A DNA stretch of 59,164 bases from Phaeoceros laevis (GCA_049999765.1 JBNGIQ010009593.1:1-59164); one strand, 5' to 3'. Counted from the first letter of the stretch, positions 34,382 to 46,470 are shown. Translations and numbers: made by a program. The notes: generated from the letters alone by a model not told the origin.

Positions 34382-35212
34382 TCAAGGCAGTTGACTCATA
34401 CTTTTTCGCCACTCAACATGTGGTGTAGTATCAACAAACTCACCATGTGGCACAGGTTTCCAATTGTGGCTGTGTAAGTATATAACCTGCCATGACTTGT
34501 CAGCAACATGTAACGCCAAACAAGGCTGCGCCACAATAGCTAAGTTCTTTTGCTTCAAATCGTCAAGAACGACGAGAACATGTTCACCCACAACGTCTGC
34601 CTTCACGTTACCGAACATACTGACATGAGAGAATGGCACTGACAGATCTAGAACGTACAACTTCCAATGAGCCCAATCCGTCTGATGAATCCAAACATTG
34701 AAAGCACATTTCCCAGCTCGAGAAAGTTCCACACACACAAGGTGACCTTCAGAGGTCCGATCTTTGCAGATGGATCGGAAATTACGAGGGCTATGCAGGA
34801 CACCACCAACTCCCCGGGGCCTCCACTTCTGCTCACCAAATTCCCCTGCCTCGCCAGTAAGTCTGTAGACGTCTCTCCAAGGAAATAACTTGCTAGCCCA
34901 ACGATAGATTGGCTTCTTTTTCATAACATCCAAATCTTGCCACAGCCCAGAGCAAGGATCCAAAATCCAGCTCCTGGTAAGGTAGGTGAAGCGCTCCACA
35001 GACTGGTACCACATCACCACCACCTTGAACCCTACCTCAGACGTTGCATCTGGCACAAGTGAAGCTACCAAGGACTCCGTTTCCTTCATGTCCATGTCCA
35101 GATGTGGCATGACTTTCCACACCCCAGTCCACGGATTGAGCATGCAGATGCTCACGCCAGGAGAACTAGCGGTGCCCTCGCTGACTAGCACAACTTGCTG
35201 AAAGGCTTCCAC
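34382..35212 (-). CDS. F-box/kelch-associated domain protein, 5'-truncated or missing its first exon
   Basis: An open frame of 276 codons has its first ATG at 35143, with a GTG at 35212 just after an in-frame stop. The protein reads SICMLNPWTGVWKVMP, SWILDPCSGLWQDL, KLYVLDLSVPFSHVSMFG and VGEHVLVVLDDL. This Trp- and beta-rich pattern fits the kelch/galactose-oxidase-like region that follows F-box domains in plant SCF substrate receptors. No F-box is visible upstream within 400 bp, where dispersed repeats begin. The gene has therefore lost its 5' part, or an upstream exon is unrecognised. The family assignment rests on general pattern rather than a diagnostic motif. Confidence 0.45.
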   Translation of the reverse strand: MEAFQQVVLVSEGTASSPGVSICMLNPWTGVWKVMPHLDMDMKETESLVASLVPDATSEVGFKVVVMWYQSVERFTYLTRSWILDPCSGLWQDLDVMKKKPIYRWASKLFPWRDVYRLTGEAGEFGEQKWRPRGVGGVLHSPRNFRSICKDRTSEGHLVCVELSRAGKCAFNVWIHQTDWAHWKLYVLDLSVPFSHVSMFGNVKADVVGEHVLVVLDDLKQKNLAIVAQPCLALHVADKSWQVIYLHSHNWKPVPHGEFVDTTPHVEWRKSMSQLP

Positions 35213-36111
35213 ATTCCTAGCTCAGGCAGAGTGCATTAACGACTTAGGTACAATGAGCGTAGTATGAACAAAGTGGCAAAAGAGCGAACTCCAGCTTAAA
35301 TATTTCATCGAAGGCTTATTTTTTAGTGCAAGGGACGAGCAATACTAGCTCCAGTAATGCTCACCCAATCTAAGGCCAATCAGATTCCCTACGTGGTGAT
35401 GGAATTAGCCCAGGATTTAGCTCATGATTTAGCCTAGGATTAAAGAGAACACCGGGATTCAAACCAGTAAGCTAGAGCTCCACAACCAAGTACAAGCTCA
35501 CCTACTAGTTACCTTGTTACCCAAATAACTTCTGGGATTTATAGTGCTTGTGACTTGTAGTCAAAAAACTAATAGAATTTACAGTGCGTCACTAGATTCG
35601 ATACATTAGTGCTCGATTCCCATATTAACTCGTCTGCTAGCATGACCTTTCTACTACCACTACTAGCACTCCTTGTGACTTGTATTCTAATTCACGTCTA
35701 TGTAGTGGTGCCGCGAAGGCGATGGCCGCCCACGCCCCCGTGCTAGCAAACGTGACGCCGAGTAAAGCTATGGCCCATGTCCGCCTGCAGTCGTGGATAT
35801 TTTATAACCATGAGAAACTGGGTGAATAACGAGCCCGGCACGTGATCATGAGCTGGTGCACCGCCACTGTACAGCATCGAAATATATGAAAACTGGAAGG
35901 CCTGGAGGCAGCGCTCACGCCGCCCCCACACCTCCCTGTGCACAGGGCCAGGATCTTCAACTTGTGGCTCTCAGAGTTGGAAACCTTGAAAGTCGGTGGG
36001 GGAATCGAAACCCACAAAGATCTAGAGCCACCGAACCCAGCCATTTCTGCTGAAGCTTGCCGAGCAGCAAGCGCACCCGTGGCACTCAGGTGGCTCATAG
36101 CGACTGCCTCG

Positions 36112-36263
36112 ATCCTCCTCTTCGAATTGCACTTGAAATCCTCCTCTTCGAATTGCACTTTCCTCCTCCTCAGTTCCAAGGGCGACTGGGACGGCGACTG
36201 CGACCGGCTGCTCCTCCTCTTCAGATTAATTGCACTTGCATTCCTCCTCTTCGAATTGGACTC
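36112..36263. repeat. Minisatellite with TCCTCCTCTTCGAATTGCAC unit
   Basis: The unit occurs at about 36113, 36139 and, after a 75-bp interruption that ends in more CTCCTCTTC sequence, at about 36241. Copies are nearly identical over 20 bases. Confidence 0.7.
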
Positions 36264-36522
36264 TCTTCCATCACCAGGAGTGCGCAGACAGAGACAGGCC
36301 TGCGGCGGATTCGGCCATGGCGTTTGCTCCACACCTTGCACGGATGCTTCCCGGCGCTGGGACATGTTCAACTTCTCCTATCGACTCCATACTGCCCAGC
36401 TTCAGCGGGCAGTCCTGGCGTCCGCCTCTCAAAATGGTGAACTTGTGGATTAGGCGCGATTGAATTAGCTATAGTCTAAGATCGATCTATATTGATTGGG
36501 GATGCTATGCGCGCAGTCTTGT

Positions 36523-36655
36523 AGCAGTAGTAGAAATGTCATGCTAGCCGACTCCCATGTGACTCCTGTGAATCGAGCACGCGACTCACATGTGACTCCA
36601 CATGGCAATCGAGTACGCGGACACATTGGTGGCGCACTAGGTAGTCTTGCAAAAG
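36523..36655. repeat. Dispersed CTA-tailed repeat, inverted copy with internal duplication
   Basis: Read on the minus strand, this matches 690-783 (CACCAATGTGTCGGCGTGCTC, ATTCCCATGTGGAGTCG, GCTAGCATG, then a CTACTACTACT tail). The ATCGAG-CACATGTGACTCC portion is duplicated inside it. It ends 35 bp before the first recognisable CCD exon. Confidence 0.75.
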
Positions 36656-36689
36656 ACCTATTGATTCACGCCTAAACGTCTCACTACAG

Positions 36690-39600
36690 GATGTGCGCTC
36701 CCAAGTACTTGTGAGAGTGGAGCCAGCTGCTTGGCCGGATGTGGATGATTCGCGCCATCAGGCTGTTGTTGAGGAAGCTTCCAGGCCCAGCATTGTGAAG
36801 CGTGTTCAGAAGGAGGTCAATTTGTTGCAGAGGATTTTAGGAACTGTGGACGGGGTCAAGGAGCGGGTGCTGACGGATGTGGTGCACTTGCTGTTCAAAG
36901 AAGCAGAATTCTCTGTCAATCAATTTGCGGTGGGTGGTAGTAGTTAGTGTGACAACTCTGTTGACATCAGCGCCCATTTTTCTTTGGCAGTTGCAGGCTC
37001 ACGTTCTTAACAGTATACTCAGAACAATACTAAAATGCATGTCTTCATGGAAATTGGGCTCCTGTGGCAGAGATTGGGAAGAAGACGGCGGTGCGGGTTG
37101 TGTCTGGGGCCATTCCGACTGACTTCCCACCCGGAGTGTACATTAGGAATGGTGAGTGGCCTCAGAACGTGTTCACGAGTCCTACAGGTGCAAATTGCAC
37201 TCTGACCCGAAGAGGGGTTTGTACTGTCGGAGATGCATATGAGAGGGATTTTGAATGGAGTCCTGAGCGTGGAGCTGGCTGTGCAGGTCCCAATCCTCAG
37301 TTTGGAGGGAAAGGCATGAGCAGTCCCTTCGGATTTCTGGAGTACCACCCATTTGAGGCTGACGGGATGCTTCACGCAACCTACTTCGAGGAGGGAGGAA
37401 AGGCTTCTTACCTCAACAGATATGTTAGCACGGAATGCTACGAGCTTGAAAAGGAGAGAGGAGGGCCTGTTTGGTTGACGTCCTTCCATGGGGATGCTGG
37501 GGCTATCGCCCTCAGCCATTTCTTCAACCTGGTATATCCATCGATCACCACCAACCATCACATCATGCACAGGCAGGTCTGCAGACAATGCAATTATACT
37601 GAGTCAGCAGCCGTGCTCACTGCCGCTGTCGTGAATGTGCCCCTCTGTAGATGCGGTTTTTCAAGGTGACCAAGCCCACATGCAATACTAATGTGTTCCA
37701 GCACGCCGGAAGATATTTCGCCATCGCTGAAGGCGACTTTCCTCATGAGTTCAATCTGTCAGATCTGACCACCGTCGCTCCCTGGGATGGCTGTAAAGGC
37801 CAATGGACCCGTCGCGTCACTGCCCACCCCCTGGTAACACATCTGCCTCCCACTCCAAAGTGACTGTCCCACAAAGAGTTCTCGTCCCTTGACATGTCAT
37901 CTTTGGCTTCAGCCCCTTCAAGCCGTATTGCCAGCTTGCAGTATGGTCTGGTGAGAACTACGTGTTTCGCATGCTCCTGCTCCCCTCGTCACTCTTGAAA
38001 CTACAATTACAGAGACTTGAAACGATGGATGGCATTGGGATGTGCAGCTGATGGTGAGAGGCTAGTACGTAAGATCGACTTGGAGCTGGACCACTGTGTC
38101 TTTTGCCACGAACTTGCCATCACAAGATGGTATGCTCATTTCATTGGCGAGGGACGACGTCATTCCGGAAGTTGCAAGCTCAATTTGCAATTGGACTGAC
38201 AGTACTGGTTTGTTCTTGCGGCTATACAATCTTCTTCGACTTTCCTCTCGTCGTCAACATGTGTCGCCTCTTGAGAGGGGAAGGTAAGCATCTACTGTTA
38301 CTGTACAGCACCCGCCTGACGCACCCAACCTTCTTGCCTGCTCTGAACCTGCTCGGCTGCTGGATGACAGCCTGTTGGAATTTGAAGAGAATTACGCATC
38401 CCGAGTCGGGATACTCCCCCGCTATGGTGACAGCAAGTCTACAAAGTGGTTCCCTGTAGAGGCAGGCCACTCGTGGCACAAGGTGAACTCCTTTGAGGAT
38501 GGTGACGATGTGAGAACTAGCGTCACGAGCCTGGAAGAATCGATTCCATTCTAGGCATGCATGCATTTTGGGTTCTCCTAAAACTGAGCTGATTGACGCC
38601 ATAATCATGTGAATTATGGGGTATAGGTTGTAGTGATTGGGATCCGGTCAAGAAGATCCATCATCCCTTTGCCAAAAGAAGCAGATCGACAGGAGTGGTG
38701 GGCTCGGGGTTTGCAGAATGTGGATCCTAAACATGCACCGGATCCTTCCATGGACGGAGCCCTGGCCGGGTATGTCCACGAGTGGCGCTTTAATATGGTT
38801 ACAGGTATCTTTCCTGAACATCACAACATGAAGCCAGGCCTAGCAGTCCTTTGTAAATGGTTCGTTTAACGGCAACCGTTTTCTGGGCACAGGTGATGTT
38901 TCGGAGCGCGATCTCTCGGGATACAGCTTCTCTGGGGAATGTCCCACTATTAACCGTTCTTACACCGGTGTCAAGAACAAATACGGCTACATGTGTGTGT
39001 GCAATACGGAAAATGCGAGGGAATATTCTGGTACGCACTTGCCACAAGTAAGCATACACGATTCTTCATCCAGGTCTTGTCCCTGGCAATTGTTACTTTA
39101 AGCTGTATGTTCGTGATCTTGCAGCTGTTCCTCCTATGGTAAGTTGGGCCAAGCTGACACTCCCACAATCTGCAAAGGAGGTTCGTTGCATTTCGGAACT
39201 TTTAGACAGCCAGCTGTAGTAGCATTGATGCTCCAGTTATCCCTCTAATCTGCTGAGCACTTGTTGCCTGCAGGAGTTGAAGGTAGAGTTTCACGACCTG
39301 GGAACTGGCTGGGGAGTGTCAGAACTATCCTTTGTATCAAGGCCCAATCCCAGGGCCGAGGATGACGGATGGTCGGTTGCCTATGTTCACGACGAGGAAG
39401 CAGGAATCTCCTACGTAAGACTGACCTTTTGCTCCGTCCCATCTCTCGCAACCTTAAGCTTGTGCTTTGAGATTGGTAGGCAGGACTCAGCACAATGCCA
39501 TGTGGTGTTTGTGTCCTCACAAGAAACGGGGCGTTGATGTGTTGCAGTTTTACATCATAGATGCACAGAACTTCAGCGGAGAGCCTGTGGCGAAGCTGCA

Positions 39601-39694
39601 ACTTCCGCAGCGAGTTCCATATGGAACTCACGGCACGTATTTTTATGAGGACGAGCCGGAGCACGTGCTCGCAAGAAGTAAAGCTTCCCACTGA
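36690..39694 (+). pseudogene. Carotenoid cleavage dioxygenase gene with damaged splice acceptors
   Basis: CCDs are non-haem iron enzymes that cleave carotenoid double bases into apocarotenoids. Exons by homology and phase: 36690-36929, 37049-37151, 37287-37531, 37651-37833, 37896-37950, 38048-38129, 38222-38283, about 38371-38509, 38627-38804, 38893-39030, 39125-39180, 39274-39414 and 39548-39694, or about 590 codons. Landmarks are PPGVYIRNG|PNPQFGG, FEADGMLHATYF and DDGWSVAYVHDEE, then QRVPYGTHGTYFYED. All four iron-binding His contexts are present (TAHPL, CHELAIT, WHKVNSFED, THGTY). No start codon is visible in exon 1, so a first exon is missing or lies beyond the repeat just upstream. The acceptors of exons 2, 5 and 7 read AT, AT and GG instead of AG. 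The exon 7/8 junction is out of frame by one base. It is probably a pseudogene. The subfamily is not determined. Confidence 0.8.
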
Positions 39695-40913
39695 GCAGCA
39701 CTGCATGACAGACTATGGAGGAGCCCACAATACAGAGTGCAAGTAGGGTTTCAAAGTGCATTGGCTGGCTGAAAGGCACTGTCAACCTATACAGTCACCC
39801 AGACTAGCTCGTACCATGGACCACATGCTGCCGCACATGTGAGAAGGCATCATTGGGCACTTGGATGAGGCACTTTGACATGCTCACAAATTCCATGGCT
39901 AGGTCGATAAATGCAACAGGTGTCTCAAGTAGACTAACAGATTTGTGCTTTATTGCATGCTGAAGGTGTGCATTTCAACCCAACTTACCACAAACAGTCG
40001 ATAGAGGATGAGGAGGAAGGTTCTTGTGTTTTATCAGATTGAAGGTTCTTGTTTTTGTTTATGAAGACAACAGATGAACTCAACTTTATCAAGAAATACA
40101 AAAGCGAAACCGACCATGAAGGCAAAGAGATGCAGAACTAGGTTGTACTATTTGTAGAGATGACCATTCACCTCCAATGGGCATTTCATGTGTCTGGCAT
40201 CGGATGCCTCCTCATTAGCATATGTAAGCCGCAATGGACTTTGTCATGTCTTCAACATGGTTCCTCAGCAGCAATTTTGGATCCAACATACTTCCAGGCG
40301 AGTCTGGGGCTATCATCTCCTGAGGTATCTGCTCAACATGGTGACCAGCACCATAACCATATTCGTGCACAGACTGACTCACTGGACAGATAGCGTGATG
40401 CTCTCTTGCAAGCATGCAGCTGTGCTCACTCCAGATGCTGCTGTCATGAATGTGTCCGTTTGTAGCTAGCTGCGCTTTGGCGTCAAGAAGAGTTGGGGCT
40501 AAGGTTGGAATATTAGCTCGTAGAGCTCCTCCTACCAGCTTGCTGTGGGAATCGGAGCTTCCATCTTGTACCTCTTGGTCTGCCTTGTGGCTCCTCATGT
40601 GGACTCTGGTACGGAAGCAGTGGTACGTGCTTCCCTACCAGAGTGCTCGCACAATTGTTTTGAAGTAATCAATTGTTTTGCACAACCTTGGTTCAAGGCT
40701 AACAATGTCTCAACCTATGTTTATTTATGTCACCACTCAAGTACTCAGAACTCAGTCTGAGCATGCTGCCATCAAGGATTCCATGTCAGGGTTAAAAGCC
40801 TGGCCACGAACAAACAAAGAAGTTGAGAACTAATACTGCGGCACGCAATTCAAAAGGCCCAGCAAACTAACTGGACATGAAAGCGAGCAACTAATCTCAT
40901 TACCTGGCCCCTA
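39695..40913. other. Spacer between CCD copies
   Basis: Apart from the CCD-like fragment at about 40305-40470, I see no gene. A plus-strand frame at 40545-40760 (GIGASILYLLVCLVAP) is hydrophobic but isolated and not recognised. Confidence 0.45.
40305..40470 (+). pseudogene. Small third CCD fragment (exon 3 end to intron 3)
   Basis: TCTGGGGCTATCATCTCCTGAG and the stretch ending GCAGCTGTGCTCACT..GCTGTCATGAATGTGTCC..TGTAG follow, in order, copy-1 positions 37495-37650 (CTGGGGCTATCGCCCTCAG and GCAGCCGTGCTCACTGCC, GCTGTCGTGAATGTG). No frame is kept. It lies between the two larger copies. Confidence 0.45.
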
Positions 40914-42470
40914 AGGCTATGTTTATTCCCGCCTGGACGTCACACTGCAGGAAGCGCGAGGAGCAGATGTCCGCTGCCGAGCAGCTGCTGGGCTGGATGT
41001 GGATGATTCGCGCCCTCAGGCTGTTGTTGAGGAGGCTTCCAGGCCCAGCTTTGTGAAGCCTGTTCAGAAAGACGTGCATTTGTTGCAGAGAATAGGAAGT
41101 ATTGCGGGTTCTGACTGAAGTGACGCACTTGCTGTTCAAAGAACTGAAATTCTCTGACAATCATTCCGCGGTGGGTGGTAGTAGTGTAACACGTCTGTTC
41201 AGATTGGGAATCCGGTGGCCATTCTTTGCAATTTCAGGCTCATGTTTGTAACAGTGTGTAGAGAACAAAACTAAAATCATGCTTGTCTTCAGGGGAATTC
41301 GGCTCCTGCGGCAGAGATTGGGGAGAAGACGGCGGTGCGTGTGGTGTCTGGGGCCATTCCAACCGACTTCCCACCTGGAGTGTACATCAGGAATGGTGAG
41401 TGGCCTCAAACAGTCAAAAATTTGCAAATTGCTCTGACCCGAAGATGGGTTTGAAGACGGTCTGTTGGAGAAAGGAGGGATTTTGAATGAGCAGAGTGGG
41501 GCGGGCTTTGCAGGTCCCAACCCTCAGTTTGGAGGGAAGTGCATGAGCAGTCCCTTCGGATCAGTGGAGTACCACGCATTTGAGGCTGATGGAATGCTTC
41601 ACGCAACCTATTTCGAGAAGGGAGGAAAGAAAGCAAAAGTTACCTCAACAAGTATGTTAGCACAGAGTGCTACGAGCTTGAAAAGGAGCCGTAATCATGT
41701 GAATCATGGGGTAGGTTGTAGTGATTGGGATCCGGTCAAGAAGATCCGTCATCCCTCTGCCCAATCCAGCAGATCGAAAGGAGAGGTGGGCTCGGGGTCT
41801 GCAGATTGTGGGTCCTAAACATGCATCAGATCCTGCCATTGACGGAGCCCTGGCCGGGTATGTCCACGAGTGGCGCTTTAATATGGTTACAGGTACCTTT
41901 CCTGAACATCACACCATGAAGCCAGGCCCAGATTCCCTTTGTAAGTAGCATCGTTTAACGACACCTTTCATGGGCACAGGTGATGTTTCGGAGCGTGATC
42001 TCTCGGGATACAGCTTCTGTTGGGAATTTCCGACCATAAACCGTTCTCGCACTTGTGTCAAGAACAAATACGGCTACATGACTCTGTACAATGTGGAAGA
42101 GGCGAGGGAATCTACTGGTATGCACTTGCCACAATTTTAGCATACACGATTCTCCATACAGTTCTTGTCCTTGGCAATTGTTATAGCTGTATGTGTGGGG
42201 TCTGCAGGTGTTCCTCCTGCGGAAAGGTTGGGCCAAGCTGACACTCCCACAATCTGCAAAGGAGGTTCGCGGCATTTCAGAGTTTTGCACAACAGCCAGC
42301 TGTAGTAGCAGTGATGCTCCAATTAAGCTCTTAATTTATCTGCTGAGCAACGGTTGCCTGCAGGAGTTGAAGGTAGAGATTCACGACCTGGGAACCGGCT
42401 GGGGAGTGTCAGAACAATCTTTTGTGGCAAGGCCCAATCCCCAGGCCGAAGATGACGGATGGGTGACCCT
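40914..42470 (+). pseudogene. Second CCD copy: internally deleted and 3'-truncated
   Basis: This copy repeats the 36.7-39.7 kb gene in the same orientation. It has exon 1 (about 40990-41170, with internal deletions that shift frame), exon 2 (41296-41396, here with a normal TTCAG acceptor), exon 3 up to about 41690, and then a jump straight to intron 8 and exon 9 (about 41714-41893). Exon 10 (41981-42118), exon 11 and exon 12 follow, up to DDGW at about 42463. The jump removes the sequence equal to copy-1 37464-38600, including three of the four His ligands. The last exon is absent. Short extra bases in exon 3 (KKAKV) also alter the frame. Clearly non-functional. Confidence 0.85.
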
Positions 42471-42564
42471 GTACAGTCACCCACATTTATTTCCACATTT
42501 CCTAATGGATTACAATAAACAACTTCGTCTTCTTCTTCTTTTTTCGTGCGAATAAACGATCAGA

Positions 42565-42880
42565 TTATAAGATCATCTTAGCAGCTGAAAAAATTACAAC
42601 AATGGAACTTCGTCTTCTTCTCTCTTCCGCGGGAGCCACGAAGGGATCGGGACGATTTAGGGCATATGAGTATGGGGCCATGGGTCGACTCCGTCCCCAG
42701 ATGGGGGCTCCCGGTTGGCGACCGTATCTGATGGCGTGTTCAATTCCCATGTGGAGGTTGCATAACACGTTAATTTACTACTACTACACCCACGAGGTTC
42801 TGACCATGCGTGTTCAGTTCATGTGGAGTTGGCATAACACGTTAATTTACTACTACTACTAATACACCCACGAGGTAACT
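42565..42880. repeat. Dispersed CTA-tailed repeat, two tandem copies
   Basis: Two copies of about 67 bp lie at 42733-42798 and 42807-42875. Each has GCGTGTTCA, TTC(C)ATGTGGAG, TTGCATAACACGTTAATTTA(CTA)n and then CACCCACGAGGT. They are diverged members of the family also seen at 700-783, 2028-2096, 35608-35668 and 36523-36655. Confidence 0.75.
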
Positions 42881-44922
42881 GCTTCGTGCGGGCTGCCACA
42901 GCTGTGGTTGGCCTTAGTTTGCCGTGGTTTGCCAGCTGGACGAATTCTGCTACCACTCGGCAACCATAGCAGTGTGAGATTTTTGCACAAAAGGCATGTC
43001 CCGAAGACACAGCTGAGTGGGTGAGTTGCTAAATGCTTCCTCTGATAAATTGACTTTGATCATTGCAAACGGAAAGAGCTATTATTAAGAACACATTTTG
43101 CGTGCCATCTTACCACCAATTCCACAGTAACCTCGTACGGGTAAACCCACAACTCATCAACCTTTCTTGTTATCTTGTTACCAACTGCTAGACGCTCTGT
43201 TATCATTGCTGTGGACAGGCTAAAAAGTGCGAGTGGGATGACAGGCTCTGAGGCTCTGCCGCCCTGTCACCACCACCTACTCGTCAGTCATAACGAGCAC
43301 AGGCGATTTCCCGTTGCAGGCCGTTGATGCATAAATGTAATAATGTAAAAATGAGGGCAGGGTAGATCATTTGTCAGCACCCACATCTCTGTTAGTAGGT
43401 AGACGAAAATCTCTAGGAACCGGCAGTCCCTCCGTGGTGGCGCACGTCCCCATTTGCAGAAAGGACTCGCAGCAAACTTGCGCCACCTTCCTAATGAGAA
43501 GAGGTTACGAATGTGTCACAGCAAATGCACTTCGTCCACTTCCTGCCAATCTGTTGAGAAGAAGAAGAACAACTTCATTACGTGCTAATGGGCCCGAGCC
43601 TTCATCCAATGAAGCAGAGCTGAAAGTCTTTTCACTAGTGTCACAGCTAGACTACAGTGGGTAAAAAAAAGGGAGCATGCACCGGCAACTCCATTCAAGC
43701 ACATCCATCATCCGTCACCAGCAGAGAGCAGGGTTGACAGACACAGAAGCTGTCTTTTACTGCCAGTCATCAGCCGGTTTGTCGTTTTAGCTCAACAATC
43801 TCCCCGTCTCACGCAAGCAAGCAAGGCATGCAAGCCTGCAAACAATGCATTCAATAAGTGCAGATTGATGATGCCGAGCGGCCAGCCTCGTTTCTGAAGA
43901 CCAACAGTGATGAAACGTGCAGTCTCCAGCAGTCTGTTCCACCTCTCCGTGACTCCCCCAGCTAGGACCACGGCCGGCCAGGGGGGATGGATAATGGAGC
44001 TGGCGACGGCTCCCGGCCATCCGCCTGTGGAACTGTTGCCGCCTGGCTGCCTCTGCCCGCTCCGCTCTGGCGATGGTCACGACCGAGACATCTCCTCAGT
44101 GTAGACGACCTAACCAGGAGCCGGTTAGGCGGTGAGGTTAGGTTAGGTCTTCTCTTCCTTCCTCTGATTGATCAGAGAGGGAGGGCCTGCTGGCGGGCTC
44201 ACGTTTCGGGAGCGTAAAGCTCGATCCATAAAGCAGCGGCAACTGCTTGCGGGGACTCCAAGTGGCAGCTTCAGGAGAGTTCCAGGGTCCCACACAAGAC
44301 CGGGCCGCCCGCCTACTGTCCCTGCCGGGGCGCGGGCGTCGATGCTCCCCTCCTTCCCTCGCTGACTCTGGTGAGAGCCGTCTTCGCCGCCTTTGCCTTC
44401 TGCCTTCAAATGAAAGTTGAGACCGAGCTGCAGATATCTTCTTCACAGCTTGCGTCTGCTTCTGCGCCTTCTCCGGCACGCGCTCACGCTCCCGGCGCCA
44501 CCGCTGCTTGCGCGGCCCTAGTCGCTTCCCTGGTCGCATCAAGCCCCGCGTGGCTGATTGCGCTTTCGCTCCCGCTCCCCTGCTGGATCGGTTGCATTTC
44601 CAGATATTTGTAAGGGTCCCAGCTGATTGTGGTACCAGCACAGGTGGAGTGGGGTGGATTTGCCTGCGCTATGAGCTGCTTCCGGCACCATTGGTTTGCA
44701 CCGCGGGAATTGATAGAGGCGTGCAGCGCAGGGAATCGCACTTGTGACCTGGGGCTGCTGAAATGGAGGCGGTTGTGCAGCAGGAGTGCGGATTGGTAGT
44801 AGGCAGCAGCAGCAGCGGCACGGCTTCCGAGCTTGGATGTTGCCAGCGCGGCTTGTGTAGGGTAGATTGGTAAGCTAGGGACGAGGTTTTGGTGCAAAGG
44901 TCGGAGATCCGGAAGAAAAGAG
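42881..44922. other. Intergenic and probable 5' region of PADRE gene
   Basis: No coding region is supported. GC content and CpG rise after about 43.9 kb. GGTTAGGTTAGGT occurs at 44140 and a (GCA)n run at 44805. The long minus-strand frames at 44138-45225 are GC-rich antisense frames without recognisable protein motifs. Most of this is probably promoter and 5' UTR. Confidence 0.45.
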
Positions 44923-45991
44923 ATGGGGAGAGGGAAGATGATGTCCAAGTACATGTGCCTGGGGTGCTGGACGACGGCTCCGGCGCAGGTGGTGCTGCCG
45001 GATGGCCAGGTGATCACTCTCACCAAGCCTGGCACGGTGGGAGGCTTGCTGGATCGCTGCCGCAACAAGGACGGCTACTACGTGTGCGAGGCGTCCACTC
45101 CGGGGATGAACTCCCCGCTCTTCCCCCGCGTGCCGATGGCGCACAACCCGCTGTTTGACGCAACCGGCTCTCCGCTCCAAGGCGGGGCCCTGTTGCCACC
45201 GGAAACCAAGCTTCAGAAGGGCCACCTCTACTTCATCCTGCCCTTGCCGGAGCTGAGCCCGAATTCGCTGGACCGGTTCCGGTCCGGGGCCTACAACCCG
45301 AACTCGCTGTCCAATCTGCTGAGGAGGTCCTCCGGGGAGGAAGATCTGGGCAAGAGCAGGACCAGGAGGACGTTTGTGGCGGGGGGCTCAGGCGGCAACC
45401 ACCACCAACCGGGGGCGCTCAAGTCCGCCATCGCCAGGCGAATTTCGACGAGAATCTCGCCCGAATTGGAGGCCACATTGCAATCTGCGGGCAGGCCGTC
45501 CCCGCACAAGGATGTCGTGTACAAGTTGCTTGCGAAGCCGGCAGTGGTGCAATCCTCGGGAGACGCTGCTGCTGCTGTCGAGCCCGTGATGCAATCCTGG
45601 CACGACAGACCGCCCAATCCTGCTCGCTTGCTCAGGAGACGGCGGAGGTCATTTCGCAATTACGCCGGGACATGGAAGCCGGAATTGCCAATCATCTCGG
45701 AAGATGGGACGCTTGGCTCGTGTCTCTGCCCTCCTCAGATGAGTGACACAGACGATGACTCTATCACAATGCTGCTGGGAATGACGGGTGCCTCCAACAG
45801 TCCATCCAGGTACGGTCCCGCTTGGTATCTTCTTTCTCACTCTCCCGCCTTCTTTCTTTGTTGGACATCGTCAGCTACAAACGTTTCCCTTCTCAACCCG
45901 TCCCCGTTCTCTCCACAGGATTTCGAGGCCATTCAAGTCACCCCGCCGCAGCAACACGTCGCAAAAAGCGGAAACCAACAACAGTCTGTGA
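44923..45991 (+). CDS. PADRE (DUF4228) domain protein, 2 exons
   Basis: PADRE proteins are plant-specific, often stress- or pathogen-responsive, and of unknown biochemical role. Exons 44923-45809 and 45919-45991 give about 319 aa (a start at 44938 is equally possible). The domain fills the N-terminal third: VVLPDGQVITLTKPGTVGGL, YYVCEASTPGM, FPRVPMAHN and KGHLYFILPLP. Behind it lie a disordered Ser/Arg-rich linker and the usual short C-terminal ending. The 109-nt intron has a strong polypyrimidine tract and CAG acceptor. After splicing the protein ends RPFKSPRRSNTSQKAETNNS. Without splicing the frame stays open to 46023, so an alternative C terminus is possible. The gene is convergent with the histone deacetylase. 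Confidence 0.85.
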
Positions 45992-46470
45992 TGCGCTCAC
46001 CAACAGTCAATCCAACTTGTTGACATATGAATTCCCCATCGAGCCGAGGCTCTGTCAATCGAACGGGGAGGCAACAGCAAACGTTGCCAAGGAGTCGGGG
46101 GCGACAGACCTACCGACCGAGACCCTCATTGGCTAACATGGGGTTGCTGCCAATTTTGATGTCTAGCTGAGGTCCTCGCTTTTCTAGGCACAGCCCTGTC
46201 CAGGGTTTAGTTATAGACTTTGACAGCTTGCGATATAAAGACATTGTATAATAACACATGCATTTGTCGGAAGGCCCAGAACAACTCGAAGGGCCAGTTC
46301 GAAAAGTCTCTAGGTCCAACTAGTCTAGTCAACCATCGCTTGTATCTGATGAAAAAGCTTCGGACAGAGGTATGTAGGTCAATTCTAATCCTCACAGCTA
46401 CGGAGTCTGGAAAGCCGCATCTACAAAATTACAGCTACCTAAATAGATAGCACTTCTGAGTCCATCCAGC
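45992..46470. other. Convergent 3' spacer between PADRE gene and HDAC
   Basis: This interval holds the presumed 3' UTRs of both genes. No other feature is seen. Confidence 0.5.

Larger units (their letters stand above)
35213..36689. other. Repeat-rich intergenic region
   Basis: No gene is recognised. It contains a degenerate copy of the CTA-tailed dispersed repeat at about 35608-35668, a minisatellite at 36112-36263 and an inverted copy of the dispersed repeat at 36523-36655. Overlapping plus- and minus-strand open frames around 35.8-36.45 kb follow the minisatellite and read as Leu/Ser-rich low complexity. Confidence 0.5.

Noticed and set aside
44138-45225. Long minus-strand open frames overlapping the PADRE gene and its upstream region
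   Set aside because: They are GC-rich antisense frames with no domain pattern. The plus strand carries a recognised conserved protein and splice sites.
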